Positions 1-11,292 of a DNA stretch of 64,000 nt are shown here, in pieces. The stretch covers positions 45,772,743 to 45,836,742 of the forward strand of contig CM070723.1 of assembly GCA_036346275.1 (NCBI GenBank), in the 5' to 3' direction. The translations under genes and the position numbers were made by a program. Every line of letters starts with the position of its first letter. Position 1 is the stretch's first letter. Below the pieces are notes generated by a model. That model was not told where the DNA came from. It saw nothing but the letters and a program-made list of their open reading frames with translations, and searched no databases. This stretch comes from Otatea glauca. Taxonomy: Eukaryota > Streptophyta > Magnoliopsida > Poales > Poaceae.

Positions 1-350
1 GAGACCCCTTGGAGGACTGGAGACCCCGAGCATTTCCTCTGGAGAGCCCGCGGGGGCATGAGGGAGCATCCCGTAGAACCCCCTCGAGGGCATGAGGGAG
101 CCTCCCGTAGACGCCCGTGGGGGCAGGAGGGAGCCTCACGTAGACGCCCGCGGAGGCATGAGGGAACCTCCCGTAGCATACCCGCAGGGGGTAGGAGGGA
201 GCCTCTCGGAGGATGCCCGAGGGGGCAGGAGGAAGCCTCCTGTAGCACGCCCGTAGGGGTATGAGGGGGTCTCCCGTAACACGCTCGCGGGATATGCCCG
301 CAGCACACGAGGAGACCTCTTGCGGGGTTATGAGGGAACTTCCCCTCAAC
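1..350. repeat. GC-rich minisatellite, about 34-bp unit
   Basis: A degenerate tandem repeat whose units carry a GAGGGAGCCTCCCGTAG-like core followed by a CGCCCG-rich spacer. Core copies begin near 58, 91, 126, 158, 193 and 229, so the spacing is 32-36 bp. It runs off the left edge of the window. The short open frame across it reflects the repeat and the lack of stops in GC-rich DNA; I do not treat it as a gene. Confidence 0.8.
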
Positions 351-1845
351 AGAAATTTAGTTTGCAAAACTTAACTAGACTTGTGTAGGAGTTGTTTGGC
401 TACATTAGAAACCATAGACACATATGTTGGGCTAGAAAATGTTAAGTTTTTAATTTGGCCATTGGCAACAAGAATCCCAATTCACTCCTTTCTTGAACAT
501 CCGATCCACTTTAATATTGTAAAGGCATTGTGAGGCCACACACTAAAAGAAGTGTGCATGTCCTGTAGGCATTAAAGACTAGAGAAGTGTGTGGGTGCAG
601 CATCGCAACCTCTGCATATTTCTTTTGCAAATAAAAAATATGTCTATCACTCCTTGGTTTTGGATAGAAACCGTGCCGTGGCAGAAAATAGAACTACAGG
701 GTTCTATCTGTGGTGCCTTATGTACAATGTAGTTTTATAATTAAAACTTGACAACTTTTGGCAACAAATGCTTTAGCAAAATTATCTAGCACATTCTCAA
801 AGACATGGGTCCTTCGCTAGTATAGGATTAGTATAATTGGATAGTTAGAGTATGTATTTGTTGGTTTGCTAATGTTAAACTTACTAAGTGCCTTTCGTAT
901 TCATCCCTGTATTGTATTCACCTTATTAGACTAAAGCTATAGAGTTAGAACAATGCTTCACTAAAGATCAAGACAGAGGATATGCCTTATTTCTACAGAA
1001 GAAAGATGGCAAACCCTACCTTTGAAGATATTCACGAAGACTGAAGCGCATCTAGATGGTAGAGTTGGAATCAATGTTCTGGTTTAACTGTATCATAAAT
1101 ATTTTGTAAACCTATCTTTCAGTTGTTTAGTTTAATGGATGAATTGCATATGTTTCTGTTTATCCTACTCTGATGTATGTATTCTTGACAAAGTTATGCT
1201 TTATCATGGATGCATCCTAGACTTACATTTTACCTAAGGAAGTGGAACATGCGGATCATCGCAGTATACAATAAAGTGGGGTTTATCTAGAGAAAAAACA
1301 GTATTCTCAAAAGCTAAAAGAAGCACCTGCATTAAAAAAAACTAAAGAAGCACTCAGAATAGACAATCAATTGTTTCAGCCATTAACCACGAAGCTATTG
1401 TGCATTTCTAGCTTAAAACTTCAATAGTATCAATCGGTAACTAAGGTAAGTACAGAGGGTTAAAAGAACCATAGATGCAGCCTGCAAACAGTAATTATGA
1501 TGTTCTCTCTGCCTGCCTTGGGCTAGGTTTGCTTTGGAATCTCACCAGTCATACTTCACAAACATCTCCCTGCACTGCAGCTCTACCATGATTGGTTTTG
1601 GATGGGCCCATGATCAGACATTAATCACTGCGTCCTTTCACTCACTAGGATAAAAATGTATATTTTTTAGGAATCCAATGGTTATCTTTGTGACTCAACT
1701 AGGTAAAATGAGCTAAATTGAATCTTTTTGGTACGTATACTTTGAGCTCCAAGTGCCATTTGTCCTGCATGGCATCATCTGATCTCTCATCGATATGCAT
1801 GATTATTTGAGAAATTACCTTGTTTCAAATCCTATTTGAGAGATA

Positions 1846-1899
1846 GTCTACGTGGACGAATGATTCTTTTTTGTCTACGTGGACGAATGATTCTTTTTT
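1846..1899. repeat. Exact 27-bp tandem duplication
   Basis: Two adjacent copies of a 27-bp unit beginning GTCTACGTGGACGAATGATT (1846-1872 and 1873-1899) are identical or nearly so, ending in T-runs. This looks like replication slippage or a recent duplication. Confidence 0.85.
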
Positions 1900-2182
1900 T
1901 GTGTGTGTGGTTTATAATTATGTACTAGTAGCAATTTTTTGCGAGGGTACTAGTAGCATATGACAAGCCAACTTTCTGATGAAGATGTCATATATTCTTC
2001 TTGTTCATCTATGGAAATTCTCGGGGGTTTGCTGAGCGGAAACTTCCCTCATGTTTGCTTCATTCGCTTGTTCTAGAAGTTGGATCCATTCCTGAAAGCA
2101 GAGCAATACCAAGGAACAGATGGGATCCATTCTCAACAGAAAGGCACATTGCAATCTTCACACTTTTCATGTAACAAGAACT

Positions 2183-2362
2183 TGAAACTTGGAAGGCATC
2201 TTTCACGGTTCTCTTTTATTTTTTTTAAAATAATAATCTTCCATTACAAATTAAAAAATAAAAAAGTAATATTCATGTAACAACAATAACTTGAAACTTA
2301 AATGGCATCATTCTTAGTTCTCTTTTTTAATAAAAAATAATTCTTCCATTACAAATTGAAAG
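2183..2362. repeat. Imperfect tandem duplication, about 100 bp
   Basis: The block starting CTTGAAACTTGGAAGGCATC near 2183 and ending CTTCCATTACAAATT recurs immediately downstream from about 2291 with scattered differences and an A/T-run length change. No coding content is seen. Confidence 0.7.
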
Positions 2363-3027
2363 TTTTAAAGGTCATATTATGCGGTGGCCACACCTCAAGT
2401 AACAAAAACCAGTTTATTGCACCAAGTCACCAACAACATAAATTATTGTACTGATGCACATAGGGAGGCCAGGCCACTGCACATCTGCACTGAAACAATT
2501 AAATCAAAAGAATACTCCACGATTAAAGCTAGCCATCTATGGTTCTATAATGCAGGCACTCATGAAAATTTCACCACATGTCAAGGCCCTAGTTTATGCC
2601 CTTGCACAAAGCTACTTTCCTCTTGCATTTTCAGCAAGATCACTTTGCTAAATTTTTCCTTTTCTCCCATGCATCATCACATGAGCCCATGTCACTTTGC
2701 CACGCAAGAAAAGAGGGAGGGTGGAGAAAGGAAGAAGGCATGATTCAATTGCGTTTGCACCCCCATCATCATCACATGGGCTGCTCCCACTAGCCTAGCT
2801 GGTAGATTTGTCCACTCATTCAAGCCCAAAAAGTGTACCCTCTGATCTTCCTACCATCATCTTCTGTTTTAGAGAGAGATAGAGAGAGGCATGATAATGC
2901 GAAAGACATATCTAGGTCACCATGCTCCTACTCTGCGGGGATGTCAGTCAGGTACAATAAGATTCCCAGAGTATAATATAATTGCTGATAAAAATTGCTA
3001 CTAACTCAGTACTGTAATATACTAAAA

Positions 3028-4004
3028 TATGTGAGTAGAGCGCAAAATTATATCTCCGGCCTATGTGCGCATGGAATTCGGTGCACCACTGTAACCTCTT
3101 TTCTACGGACCAGTCAATCGAATGCCGTGCCTTTCTAGCGCTGGAATTGCTGACGCTATGCACGGCTCGTATATTTGTCAAAACTCATTTGACAGAACGG
3201 TGGGTAGGTTAGTTGGCAGAATGTTACGTTTATTAACTTTTTTTTGAGTTAATAAATCATGTCAAAAAATTTTGAATCTTTTTGAGAAGGGTCCTGAGAG
3301 CAATCTTTACCCACCATAAAAATTTCATATCATGAAACTTGTTCAAATTTTATAAATTCCCGAAGAGTGTTTCTTGCCTTTTTTTTAGCTACTAGATCAT
3401 GTCCTAAATTTTGAAACTTCTTCAAAAGTGTCCTGAGAGCATGCCTAACCTACCATAAAAATTCTAAATCATGATCAAACTTCTGGAATTTCTAAAATTT
3501 TCACAAGTTTGATCATGATCTATAATTTTTATGGTAGGTTAGGCATGCTCTTAGAACTCTTCTAAAAAAGTTTTAAAATTTTCTGACATGATTTAGTAGC
3601 TCAAAAAAGGCAAGAAATGCTCTTCTAGAATTTCTAAAAATTTCACAAGTTTGATCATGATCTGGAATTTTTATGGTAGATTAGGCATGCTCTCAGCACC
3701 CTTCTCAAAAAGATTTAAATTTTTTTACATGATTTAATAGCTAAAAAAGGCAACAAATGCTTTAAATGGGAATCGAACTCGCGATCTAACGCATGGGACG
3801 CAAACGTTCTGCCAACTAAGCTGCCACCGTTGCTGTCAAATGAGTTTTGGCAAATATATGAGCTGTTCACAACACCACCAATTCCAACACTAGGAAGACA
3901 CGGCATTTGGCTGACTGGTTTGCGAAAAAGAGATTCCAGCGGTGCACCGAATTCCCGCGCACGCATAGGGCAGAAATATAATTTCCACGCACTCACTCCG
4001 CTGA
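3028..4004. mobile_element. Foldback (long inverted repeat) element, about 0.98 kb
   Basis: The left arm (about 3028-3480) and the right arm (about 3490-4004) are inverted copies. Both carry the core GAATTCGGTGCACC, then CAAAACTCATTTGACAG, then a TAGTTGGCAGAA block, then several copies of an AT-rich CATGATCAAACTT/ATGGTAGGTTAGGCATG module. Identity is visible over most of the length, with extra copies of the AT-rich module in the right arm. No transposase is present, so this is a non-autonomous element. I could not settle the exact ends or a target duplication. Confidence 0.7.
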
Positions 4005-4206
4005 TGGTGACACATGTCATACCCACGCCATTCCACGCTCCTATGGCACTTATCAGGGGAGCTATTTCTGCAATTTATACCAATGGAGGCCATTTTCTCA
4101 AAAAAAAAACAAATTTATACAACTAGTACAGTAAAAAATTCAGTAGAGAGAGCTACATTACCTTGAAATTTATTGACAGGTGAGTTGCAGTTTTTAGATC
4201 AGAGGG

Positions 4207-4533
4207 TCAATGACTTTTCTAACTTCCTTGTTGTGTTTTTTTTTTTCAAATTTAGCCCCTCTCAAAATGAATTGTAAATCTAACCTCCTTCATCGTGTTC
4301 CTGCGCTCCCCTACTGCCGAAGCTAGCCTCCTGTGCCTGGCTACCACGGCACTACCCTACTCCTGGGCCCGGCTGTCGTGGCAGCGCCCGCTCCTGCGCT
4401 CCCAGGGCATGTCAGACCAACTCCCGCGGTAGGGGAAGCGTAGGAGCACGGTGGAGGAGACTAGATTTGTAATTCATCTCGGGAGGTGGCTAGATTTGGG
4501 AAAAATGAGGCAAGGTGCTAGAAAAGTCATCAC
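4207..4533. mobile_element. Small foldback element, about 330 bp
   Basis: The left sequence beginning near 4208 (AATGACTTTTCTAACTTCC, later TGAATTGTAAATCTAACC) is mirrored as an inverted copy ending near 4533 (GGTGCTAGAAAAGTCAT). The centre, around 4370, is GC-rich. MITE-like, with no coding capacity. Confidence 0.65.
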
Positions 4534-4564
4534 TTTTCACGGATAGGGCTCCCATGCAATTGTT

Positions 4565-4770
4565 GAGACTATAATTTAAGCAGTCCCCAGTGTCGTCCGA
4601 TCAAGCCAATGAATGGCTCGGATCGTTCAATAGTATGTTGCTACAGTATTGTGCTACATCGTTTTCTAGGGCAAAAAAAAAAATGGTGCAGTTTTACAAA
4701 CAGTGTTCCCAAAAAATCTAGATCATCGTTTTTTGATCCAACGATACACGTGTAACCACTTAAGTTACAG
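4565..4770. mobile_element. Putative MITE with degenerate terminal inverted repeats
   Basis: The left end GACTATAATTTAAGCAGT near 4566 pairs imperfectly with the right end CACTTAAGTTACAGTC near 4770, and subterminal CCGATCAAGCC / GATCCAACGAT segments also pair. It lies directly beside the foldback at 4207-4533. The class is unknown. Confidence 0.4.
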
Positions 4771-5236
4771 TCCCTTTTGAACTGCATTGCATTGGATCTC
4801 TTTCCTTAGATCACACACTCGATGCCTGCTGCTTGCTAGTACTACTGTGATATCCCAATCATTCTCCAACATCATTTAAGAAAACAAAACTCTCACCTTT
4901 CATTGCTCAATAGCCACATAGTTTTTAGGGGTCATCTAGTTTTTAAGGGGCATCTTTCCTCTCTCACCACAAGGGGAATATAGCACCTAATTGAGCGCCA
5001 TGATCTGAAGTCCTTAGTGTGATCAGTTGCCAAATCACTTGTATCCACAAAATGATAACACATGCCCTACCACTAGTAGATAGGTGGTAGGGGATGGGCA
5101 TGGACTAGCTCTATCACAAGATTAGCTTAAAGAGTTTGTTTTTCTTAATCTGAGGCACTTACAAAGATTGCGCAACGAGAGACTGATAAGACGTAGGATA
5201 TCGAGGGGCTGTTCGTTCATGACCATCACCCAACTA

Positions 5237-5913
5237 GCCACACGGTGTGTTTGGTTGATTGGATGAGGTTGGATGGGATATGGTTATCCAGTTTGGATGG
5301 GATGAAGCCATCCAAATGATTGTTTGGTTGGGTGGATAGGGATGAGTCAATTTTTTATTTGGTTAGATGGATGATAATGGATAGGATGAGTCAATTTTTT
5401 GTTTGGTTGGATGGATGAGCTAGTTGTAATCAAGGTTTTGAATTTTGGTTTGAAATCTTTGGATAAAATGTGACTTAAATTTGAATTTTTTGGACAAAAT
5501 TTGACCGAAAATTGAATTTTAGAAAAAAAATGACCAAAATTTGATTTTTCAGATAAAAAATGAATTCTCGGACAAAACTTGGCAGAAATTTGAATTTTCA
5601 AGAAAATTAATTTTTGGACAAATTTTGAATTTTCGGTCAAAGTTTGACCGAAATTTGAATTTTCGGACAAAATTTGAATTTGAATGAGTAAACTTCGGCG
5701 AAATTTGAAACTAACCGAATACACCTTTTTATGCAACAAACTGGATGAGCCCGTCCGGTATTTTTCTTTAGATGACTCTATCCAGGATCTTGAGAGAATA
5801 TTAAAAAAACTAGATATCCATATCCTATCTATCCACCCATCCAAACAATTGAATGACTCTAAATTGATAGATGGACATATCCCATCCACCTTCATCCACT
5901 CAACCAAACGCCA
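5237..5913. mobile_element. MITE-like element with GTTTGGTTG inverted ends
   Basis: The left end GTGTTTGGTTGATTGGATGA and the right end, read inversely as GCGTTTGGTTGAGTGGATGA, pair well. Further inward, GGATGGGATATGG pairs with its inverse near 5878. The middle (about 5460-5690) is a string of degenerate TTGAATTTTCGGACAAAATT repeats. The open frames across it on both strands come from this low-complexity core. A target duplication was not resolved. Confidence 0.6.
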
Positions 5914-6825
5914 ACTTAATCACAACATCCTAGGTATGTATGGCCTCAATGTCATAGTTTAGTTCAATATTTTCACGGTATTCTCATCTTTAAATCAGTC
6001 AGAGTCACTGTGGCATGCAGTCTTGTATATGAGTTTGAGACCAGGGATTTATGGCCATTGTCCACAGGGGCTAGAAGTGGCCAAAGGCCTAGGAGACGCA
6101 CAATAATGGAGCAATGCTTGGGCTCCGAAAAGGCTGCCGGTACTGCACATGATATACATGGTGAGCAGAGGAGGGAGGGAGGAGGACCCTACATTTTCAC
6201 AGTTTATGAGGCTGCTGGCTGATCATGTCATGTGCTGATGTGCCAAGGTAGGTTGGTCACCGTTTGGGACATGGATGTTGGGGAGGACCCTGCTCTCTAA
6301 TCCATTTCAGCAGGCAATCCAGGTATGTGAAAGCAACATCTCATCCACAAGGCTAATCATTTTTGGAGATGAATATGAAAAGGGTGAGTTTGCCAATCAT
6401 ACTGATCCACTAATTATCTCAAAAGAAGATGTAGGTAACAACTACCAGGATGAATTGTGGATTGGGGACAGGTTAACAGTGTTGCATGATGCCAACCTTT
6501 AACGAGATCTGGTAATATGATGTTTTGTGGCAATTCTTGGTGAGTATCCAGTTCAGAGATTCTCCGAGATTGTCCAGCCATATGCAGTAGGTTGTCACAT
6601 GCATTGCAGTATGCACACAGTGGAAGGAATCCAAAACCCAATGATGGTTTATTTCTCTCACATATACTTTGCAGATGGATACAAATTAACCTTTTATGTA
6701 TTTTGGAGTGTCTGAAGGCTTTTGTCTAGTCAAGCCAACACTAGACTTCGGTATAATCCACAAACACTTCAGGATCCGGTTGAAAGCTTAGCTGTATAAA
6801 GGGGAAGTTGGTAAGGTTTCAAGTT

Positions 6826-6856
<31 letters not shown>

Positions 6857-7963
6857 TCATGAGACAAAGCGTCTACCATAAGATGTTCACGGCTTGATTG
6901 TGAAATATCAAGCTGACAGATCCATTTCTTTGTACATGCAGAGGGAGGGAGGGGAGAGATTTTGTACTACTAGAAAGGACTACTTACATGGACAAGTGCC
7001 TTGTACAAGTGATCATCATACATAGTACACTAGGGAGACCACAACGTTCGCACATTGAAAACTTGGAAGACAACCGCCGTCTTCAATTCCACCTTAATCT
7101 AGCATTGGTAGTGCATAGATAGATCATATACCTTAGAATTTGATCAGCACATGCTGATGATGCACTCCACTGTAGACAACACAGCACAGGATGAAGATTT
7201 ATACATTTGGGTTACCTCACCCCCTGAATGTTTCCACCTGACATGCTATTTTTGACAGGGGAGATCGATAACCCCACTCAAGTAAACATCGAACTATCCA
7301 AAAGGCTAGAATTTCTCAGGCAAAGTTTATATTTTTTAGGAAGGAGTGCTTGGCTTAAAGCCTGAAACAGCAGGGTCCACGTAGAGAAGTTACATACACG
7401 ATATCGATACCGTTGTATGCATATGTTACGTTGAAAAGCAATCGAGAATATTGGCACTAATTGACATCAAATTATCATCAACACAACATTAGCACCGAGC
7501 GCACTTCCGTGCAGTATATCAGTTCACAAAATAGACCCAACCCAACACATCCAGACTGAAGCAATAGAAGGCTTCCTTAACAGCCGGATTAAAGCCATTA
7601 GCGGCTTATCCCATGATTGTATTCCTCCTGTGCTCACCATTCCCAAGTCTACTATTTACCTGGACAGCTAACAAGAAAACAGTATATATGACTTGAGAGG
7701 GAAGAACAATGAAGAATTGACTCAAATGAAGCACATCTGTTTAGAGTTTTATATCAATGATTTGGAACATAAAACATGTCTTGGTTGTTGTACCAAAAGA
7801 TATCCGGGCAAAAACAGAGGGCAGAGACTGCTGGGCAATCACCAAATAAGCATCAGAAATATGGCTTTTAGCATAACACATAGTACAGTACCATCAACTG
7901 CATTTTATTGCATGCGCCGTGATATATTAAGAAAATAAAAAACAGGGCTCCGATGTAGGCACT
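5914..7963. other. Intergenic, no gene recognised; 3' flank of QCR7
   Basis: Short frames occur at 6010-6222, 6275-6502 and 7693-7938, but none carries a family signature or splice structure I can support. A (GA)n microsatellite lies at about 6832-6856. The last few hundred bases before 7964 probably include the 3' UTR of the minus-strand QCR7 gene. Confidence 0.5.
6832..6856. repeat. (GA)n microsatellite
   Basis: About eleven uninterrupted GA dinucleotides. Confidence 0.9.
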
Positions 7964-10606
7964 TCATGGAATGGTTCTCTGGTAGAGGGGAAGTGCTCCC
8001 AATGCTTCACGCTCTGCTCTCTCCTTTTTCACCTGAAAAACATGATGTGTCAAACAGTAGACAACTAAGGATGGATTTGAGCAAAATTTAACTGGGAAAG
8101 TGCTTCTAAAGCCCGTAGGAGAGGAAATAAGTGAAATTAAAAAAAGAACCACACAAATCATATCTACCATATTATGAGACAGGTTCTCCATTGGACAATC
8201 ACCAACATCAATACTAGACTTTGATGTGGTCCTACAAGTGATGACAACAAATACTGGATAGCGATGAACCGATAATCAATAACTTCAATTGCAAGGTGAC
8301 TATAGTGCATAGTTGTCACGGTGGTCCGGCTAGGCGCGGCGAGCCCGGACCGCCTGGACGTCTAGGCGCTCGCCTAGGCCATGATTAGACGATTAGCAGT
8401 TAAGTAGCATCAAGCATTAGCATTAGCGGTTAAGCAGCAACCCAGCACGCATCAAGCATTAGCACTTAAGTAGCATCAAGCATTAGTAGTTCAGTAGCAA
8501 CAAGCATCAGCCATTAGCAGTTTAGCACAGCAGCAACATCAGTGCATCACCATCATCATTAGTAGTACTACTGTGCTACTACTAAGTATTGTACTACTAA
8601 GTACTACTACATGTACTACTACTACTGCTGCATACTGCTACTAATAAGTACTACTACTCCCCGATGCCTTCTAGTTCCTTCTCACCGACGCCTCTGCCTC
8701 CGATGTCTTTGCCCGAGCCCGACGCCTTCGCCTCTGCTCGAGCCCGACGCCGACGCCTCCGCTCGAGCCCGACGCCGACGCCTCCGCTCGAGCCCGACGC
8801 CGACGCCTCTACCCGAGCCCGACTGGAGTTCTTCTTCCCTGACCCGACGCCTCCGCCCGAGCTCCCCCTCCCCCATCTGCGCCTCTGCAGCCATGCCCTC
8901 CAGTCGAGGCGGCTGGTCCTGGCGTTCCCTTCGGCAGCCGGGACGCCTAGGCGTCGCCTAGGCGATGCCGTGACAACATAGCTATAGTGGCAAGCATCTT
9001 TGCACTTTGTGCACACAATTTTTCAGTGGTGGTGTAGACACTATGCACGAATAGAGTACAAACATCCATGAATTCATAGATTGAAAGATAACCTTAAACT
9101 ACCAAGCCTACTAACAGTTAACAATCCGGTGCATGTCCATTCCAGTAAATTGAGGATCTATGATGACCGTAGGATGAACTTAATTATTGCACATTCATAA
9201 AACAAATTCACACTGTAGAGTTGTATGTACTATGTACGATGGATTAATATGGCTGACTGGTTTAATTTGACATAGAGAAATCAACACACACTACGACAAG
9301 CTAATATGTAAGGGGAAAAAACCCACAAACCTAAATAATGAGGAACAATTGGTCAAGCAAATGATGGTGGTTATAAAACATTATCATGTGCAGTGCAGTT
9401 TACTTAAGCCCAAAACGTCTATTGGATAAGTTTTATGTGATGCATGTCTGAGGTAACAAAAAAATGTAAGGTTGTAATGAACAAAATACACTTACCAGAG
9501 CCAGCATGTCAGCTAGATAGCCTCTGAAAGGTGTCTGCAACGCCTGTGAAAAAGAATATCAATATTTTCAAAATACTGGAGTCTCGGTTAAGTTTAGAAA
9601 AGCAAGAAATAATTTAGTGGTGATTGATAGAAGAATGCCATAAGAAATTATGTTTCCTGGAGTCAAAATGATGACCGTGCATAGCTGATTTTTAATTTCT
9701 TAAGCACTACACCAATTCACTGAGTTACAGATTTTATGGTTTCAAATGGAAACTCACTTTATTCTCAACACAACAAAGGAAGAAAAACTCACTGTATCAT
9801 CGGCACAACAAAGGAAGATAAAAGGAACAATTGCCTTGAGCATCATGCCAACCGTCGCAAAACAGATCTCACCTCACAGGGATGGAAATGAGCAGCCTCA
9901 CATCACAAACAACTAATCAAACAACTCCATCACGGCGACCAAGCCCACAGTGGCATTCTGTAGCAGCCCCCTTCTTCTCCGCTCGCAAGCATCTAAAACG
10001 GTGCTAATTATCCATTCCAAGTCAGCAATCAGCATCCACTTGTTATACCTCTAATTCCTAAGTCATAACTCTCATAACGCAAACTGCCCACCTAGCGACG
10101 TCAAAACTAACCAACACGGCAAACTACATCCACCTTTAGACTGGAAACCGAGCATCTTCACCACCACCAATGGAACAAAAAAAAAGAATCTTTCTCGATT
10201 GCATATGTACATATTGTTGAATGTTGATCAAGGATGTGAATTTTCACCTTGATATCGTCGGGGAGGTACTGGTGCTTCATGGAGAGGTCCATGGCGCGCT
10301 TGAGGCGCTGGTTGCGGGCGTCCACCACCTCCCGCGGCAACCGCGCCAGCGCCTCCTTGATGTCCAGGTCGTGGTACGGGTCGTATAGATCGTCGTACCG
10401 GAGCCCTACCGGAAACAAGGACCGATCGGATCTCAGAGAAACGCCACCAAATCAAAACCAAACCCTAACCCTAGATTTCGAGGAGCGGGGCGGGAAGGCG
10501 GGCACGGACCGTATTTGCGGAGGCGGGCGGAGACGGCGTTCATGTGGAGGCGGGCGAGCGGGTTCCGGCGAGGGTTCACCAGCCACGCCGACAGCGAGGA
10601 CAGCAT
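7964..10606 (-). CDS. QCR7: Cytochrome b-c1 complex subunit 7 (ubiquinol-cytochrome c reductase 14-kDa subunit)
   Basis: This is a small matrix-side subunit of mitochondrial respiratory complex III, which passes electrons from ubiquinol to cytochrome c; subunit 7 stabilises the complex around cytochrome b. Four coding exons on the minus strand (10606-10510, 10405-10248, 9543-9496, 8032-7964) join in phase to 123 residues, the usual plant length. All introns are GT-AG. Recognisable segments are the N-terminal LVNPRRNPLA, the middle RYDDLYDPYHDLDIKEAL, PREVVDARNQRLKRAMDLSM, the tiny exon 3 TPFRGYLADML and the C-terminal EREALGALPLYQRTIP. The ATG at 10606 was chosen because the known N-terminus begins here; upstream in-frame codons lie in a CT-rich 5' UTR. 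Intron 3 holds an hAT-like element (8308-8981) that leaves the splice sites untouched. Exon identity is near certain from the family sequence as I know it. Confidence 0.95.
8308..8981. mobile_element. hAT-type non-autonomous element in QCR7 intron 3
   Basis: The element begins CATAGTTGTCACGG and ends with the inverse of CTATGTTGTCACGG. It is flanked by a perfect 8-bp duplication CTATAGTG (8300-8307 and 8982-8989), the length made by hAT transposases. Inside are GCCTAGGCG-rich arms, degenerate AGCATCAAGCATTAGCAGTT repeats (about 8390-8530), an ACT/ACTACT microsatellite (about 8560-8655) and a 27-bp minisatellite of GACGCCGACGCCTCC type (about 8735-8830). The GC-rich minisatellite makes long open frames on both strands, but these are not genes. 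No transposase is present. Confidence 0.85.
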
Positions 10607-10744
10607 CTTCGAGAGGCTTCCAGAAGCTTCCGCTCCCGCGGCTCCGATGTGGTGGTTCTTTGGTTTTGGTCGCGAGAGAGAGAGAGAAGTGAAGACCTTT
10701 TGGGTAGTTGGGGAATTTGGGCCGCGAGAAGGTTGAAAACTTCT

Positions 10745-11281
10745 GGGCGCTGGTGGCCAAATGGGCGGCACGGCCCGTTTAGGTCCGGCTACTAAACGGG
10801 CCGTGCCGTGCCGGCCCACGTGTCGAGGTGGCGACCGAGCACGCCCGTTAGCCTCTCGGTCGTGCGTGCGTGCGTGCCAGATCCTTCGCGGCCTAACGAG
10901 CCGGTCGGCCCGTGGCAGAGTCTGCTATCACAAAAATTCAAAAAAAAGAAAAAATTAGAAAATAGAAAAAAATCGAAAAATTTAGAATAATTAGAAAAAC
11001 TCAAGTATTTAGATTATTTTTGAATTTTTAATACTCTAAATTTATATAAACGAATATTTTTAAAACTAAACGGCTAAACGGTAGTCTTGCGTGCGTCAGT
11101 AATCGTCGTCGGTTCGGTCTTGCGTCTTGCGTCTTACCACTGCGTCGTTGGGTGTCGACCCAAGCACAAGACGGCTCATGGTCCAAACAAGACTACCGCT
11201 TACAATCGGATCGTCTGCGTGCTCGCCGCCCATTATTCGTCTGCGTGGTCACCATTTAGCCCGGCCCGTTTGGCCACCTCT
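10745..11281. mobile_element. Putative hAT-like MITE upstream of QCR7
   Basis: The left end GGTGGCCAAATGGGCGGCAC and the right end, read inversely as GGTGGCCAAACGGGCCGG, form imperfect terminal inverted repeats. Just inside the left end is a hairpin, CGGCACGGCCCGTTTA against TAAACGGGCCGTGCCG. The middle is AT-rich (about 10930-11070). It sits roughly 140 bp upstream of the QCR7 start codon, so it probably lies in or next to the promoter. No clean target duplication was found. Confidence 0.5.
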
Positions 11282-11292
11282 ACTTTCGACTT

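Larger units (their letters stand above)
351..3027. other. Intergenic, no gene recognised
   Basis: AT-rich DNA with only short frames that lack any recognisable protein signature. It contains two small duplications listed separately (1846-1899 and 2183-2362). I see nothing else that can be named. Confidence 0.6.

Noticed and set aside
2384..2793. 119-codon plus-strand frame and overlapping short frames
   Set aside because: No family signature, several competing frames, and no splice or promoter support.
3770..3836. A functional tRNA gene on the minus strand
   Set aside because: A and B box-like motifs are present but the acceptor, anticodon and T stems do not pair properly.
5347..5962. 186-codon minus-strand frame, Phe/Lys/Ser-rich
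   Set aside because: It is the translation of a degenerate TTGAATTTTCGGAC repeat inside a MITE-like element.
8611..9016. Ser/Pro/Arg-rich frames on both strands
   Set aside because: They come from the 27-bp minisatellite inside the hAT-type element in QCR7 intron 3.
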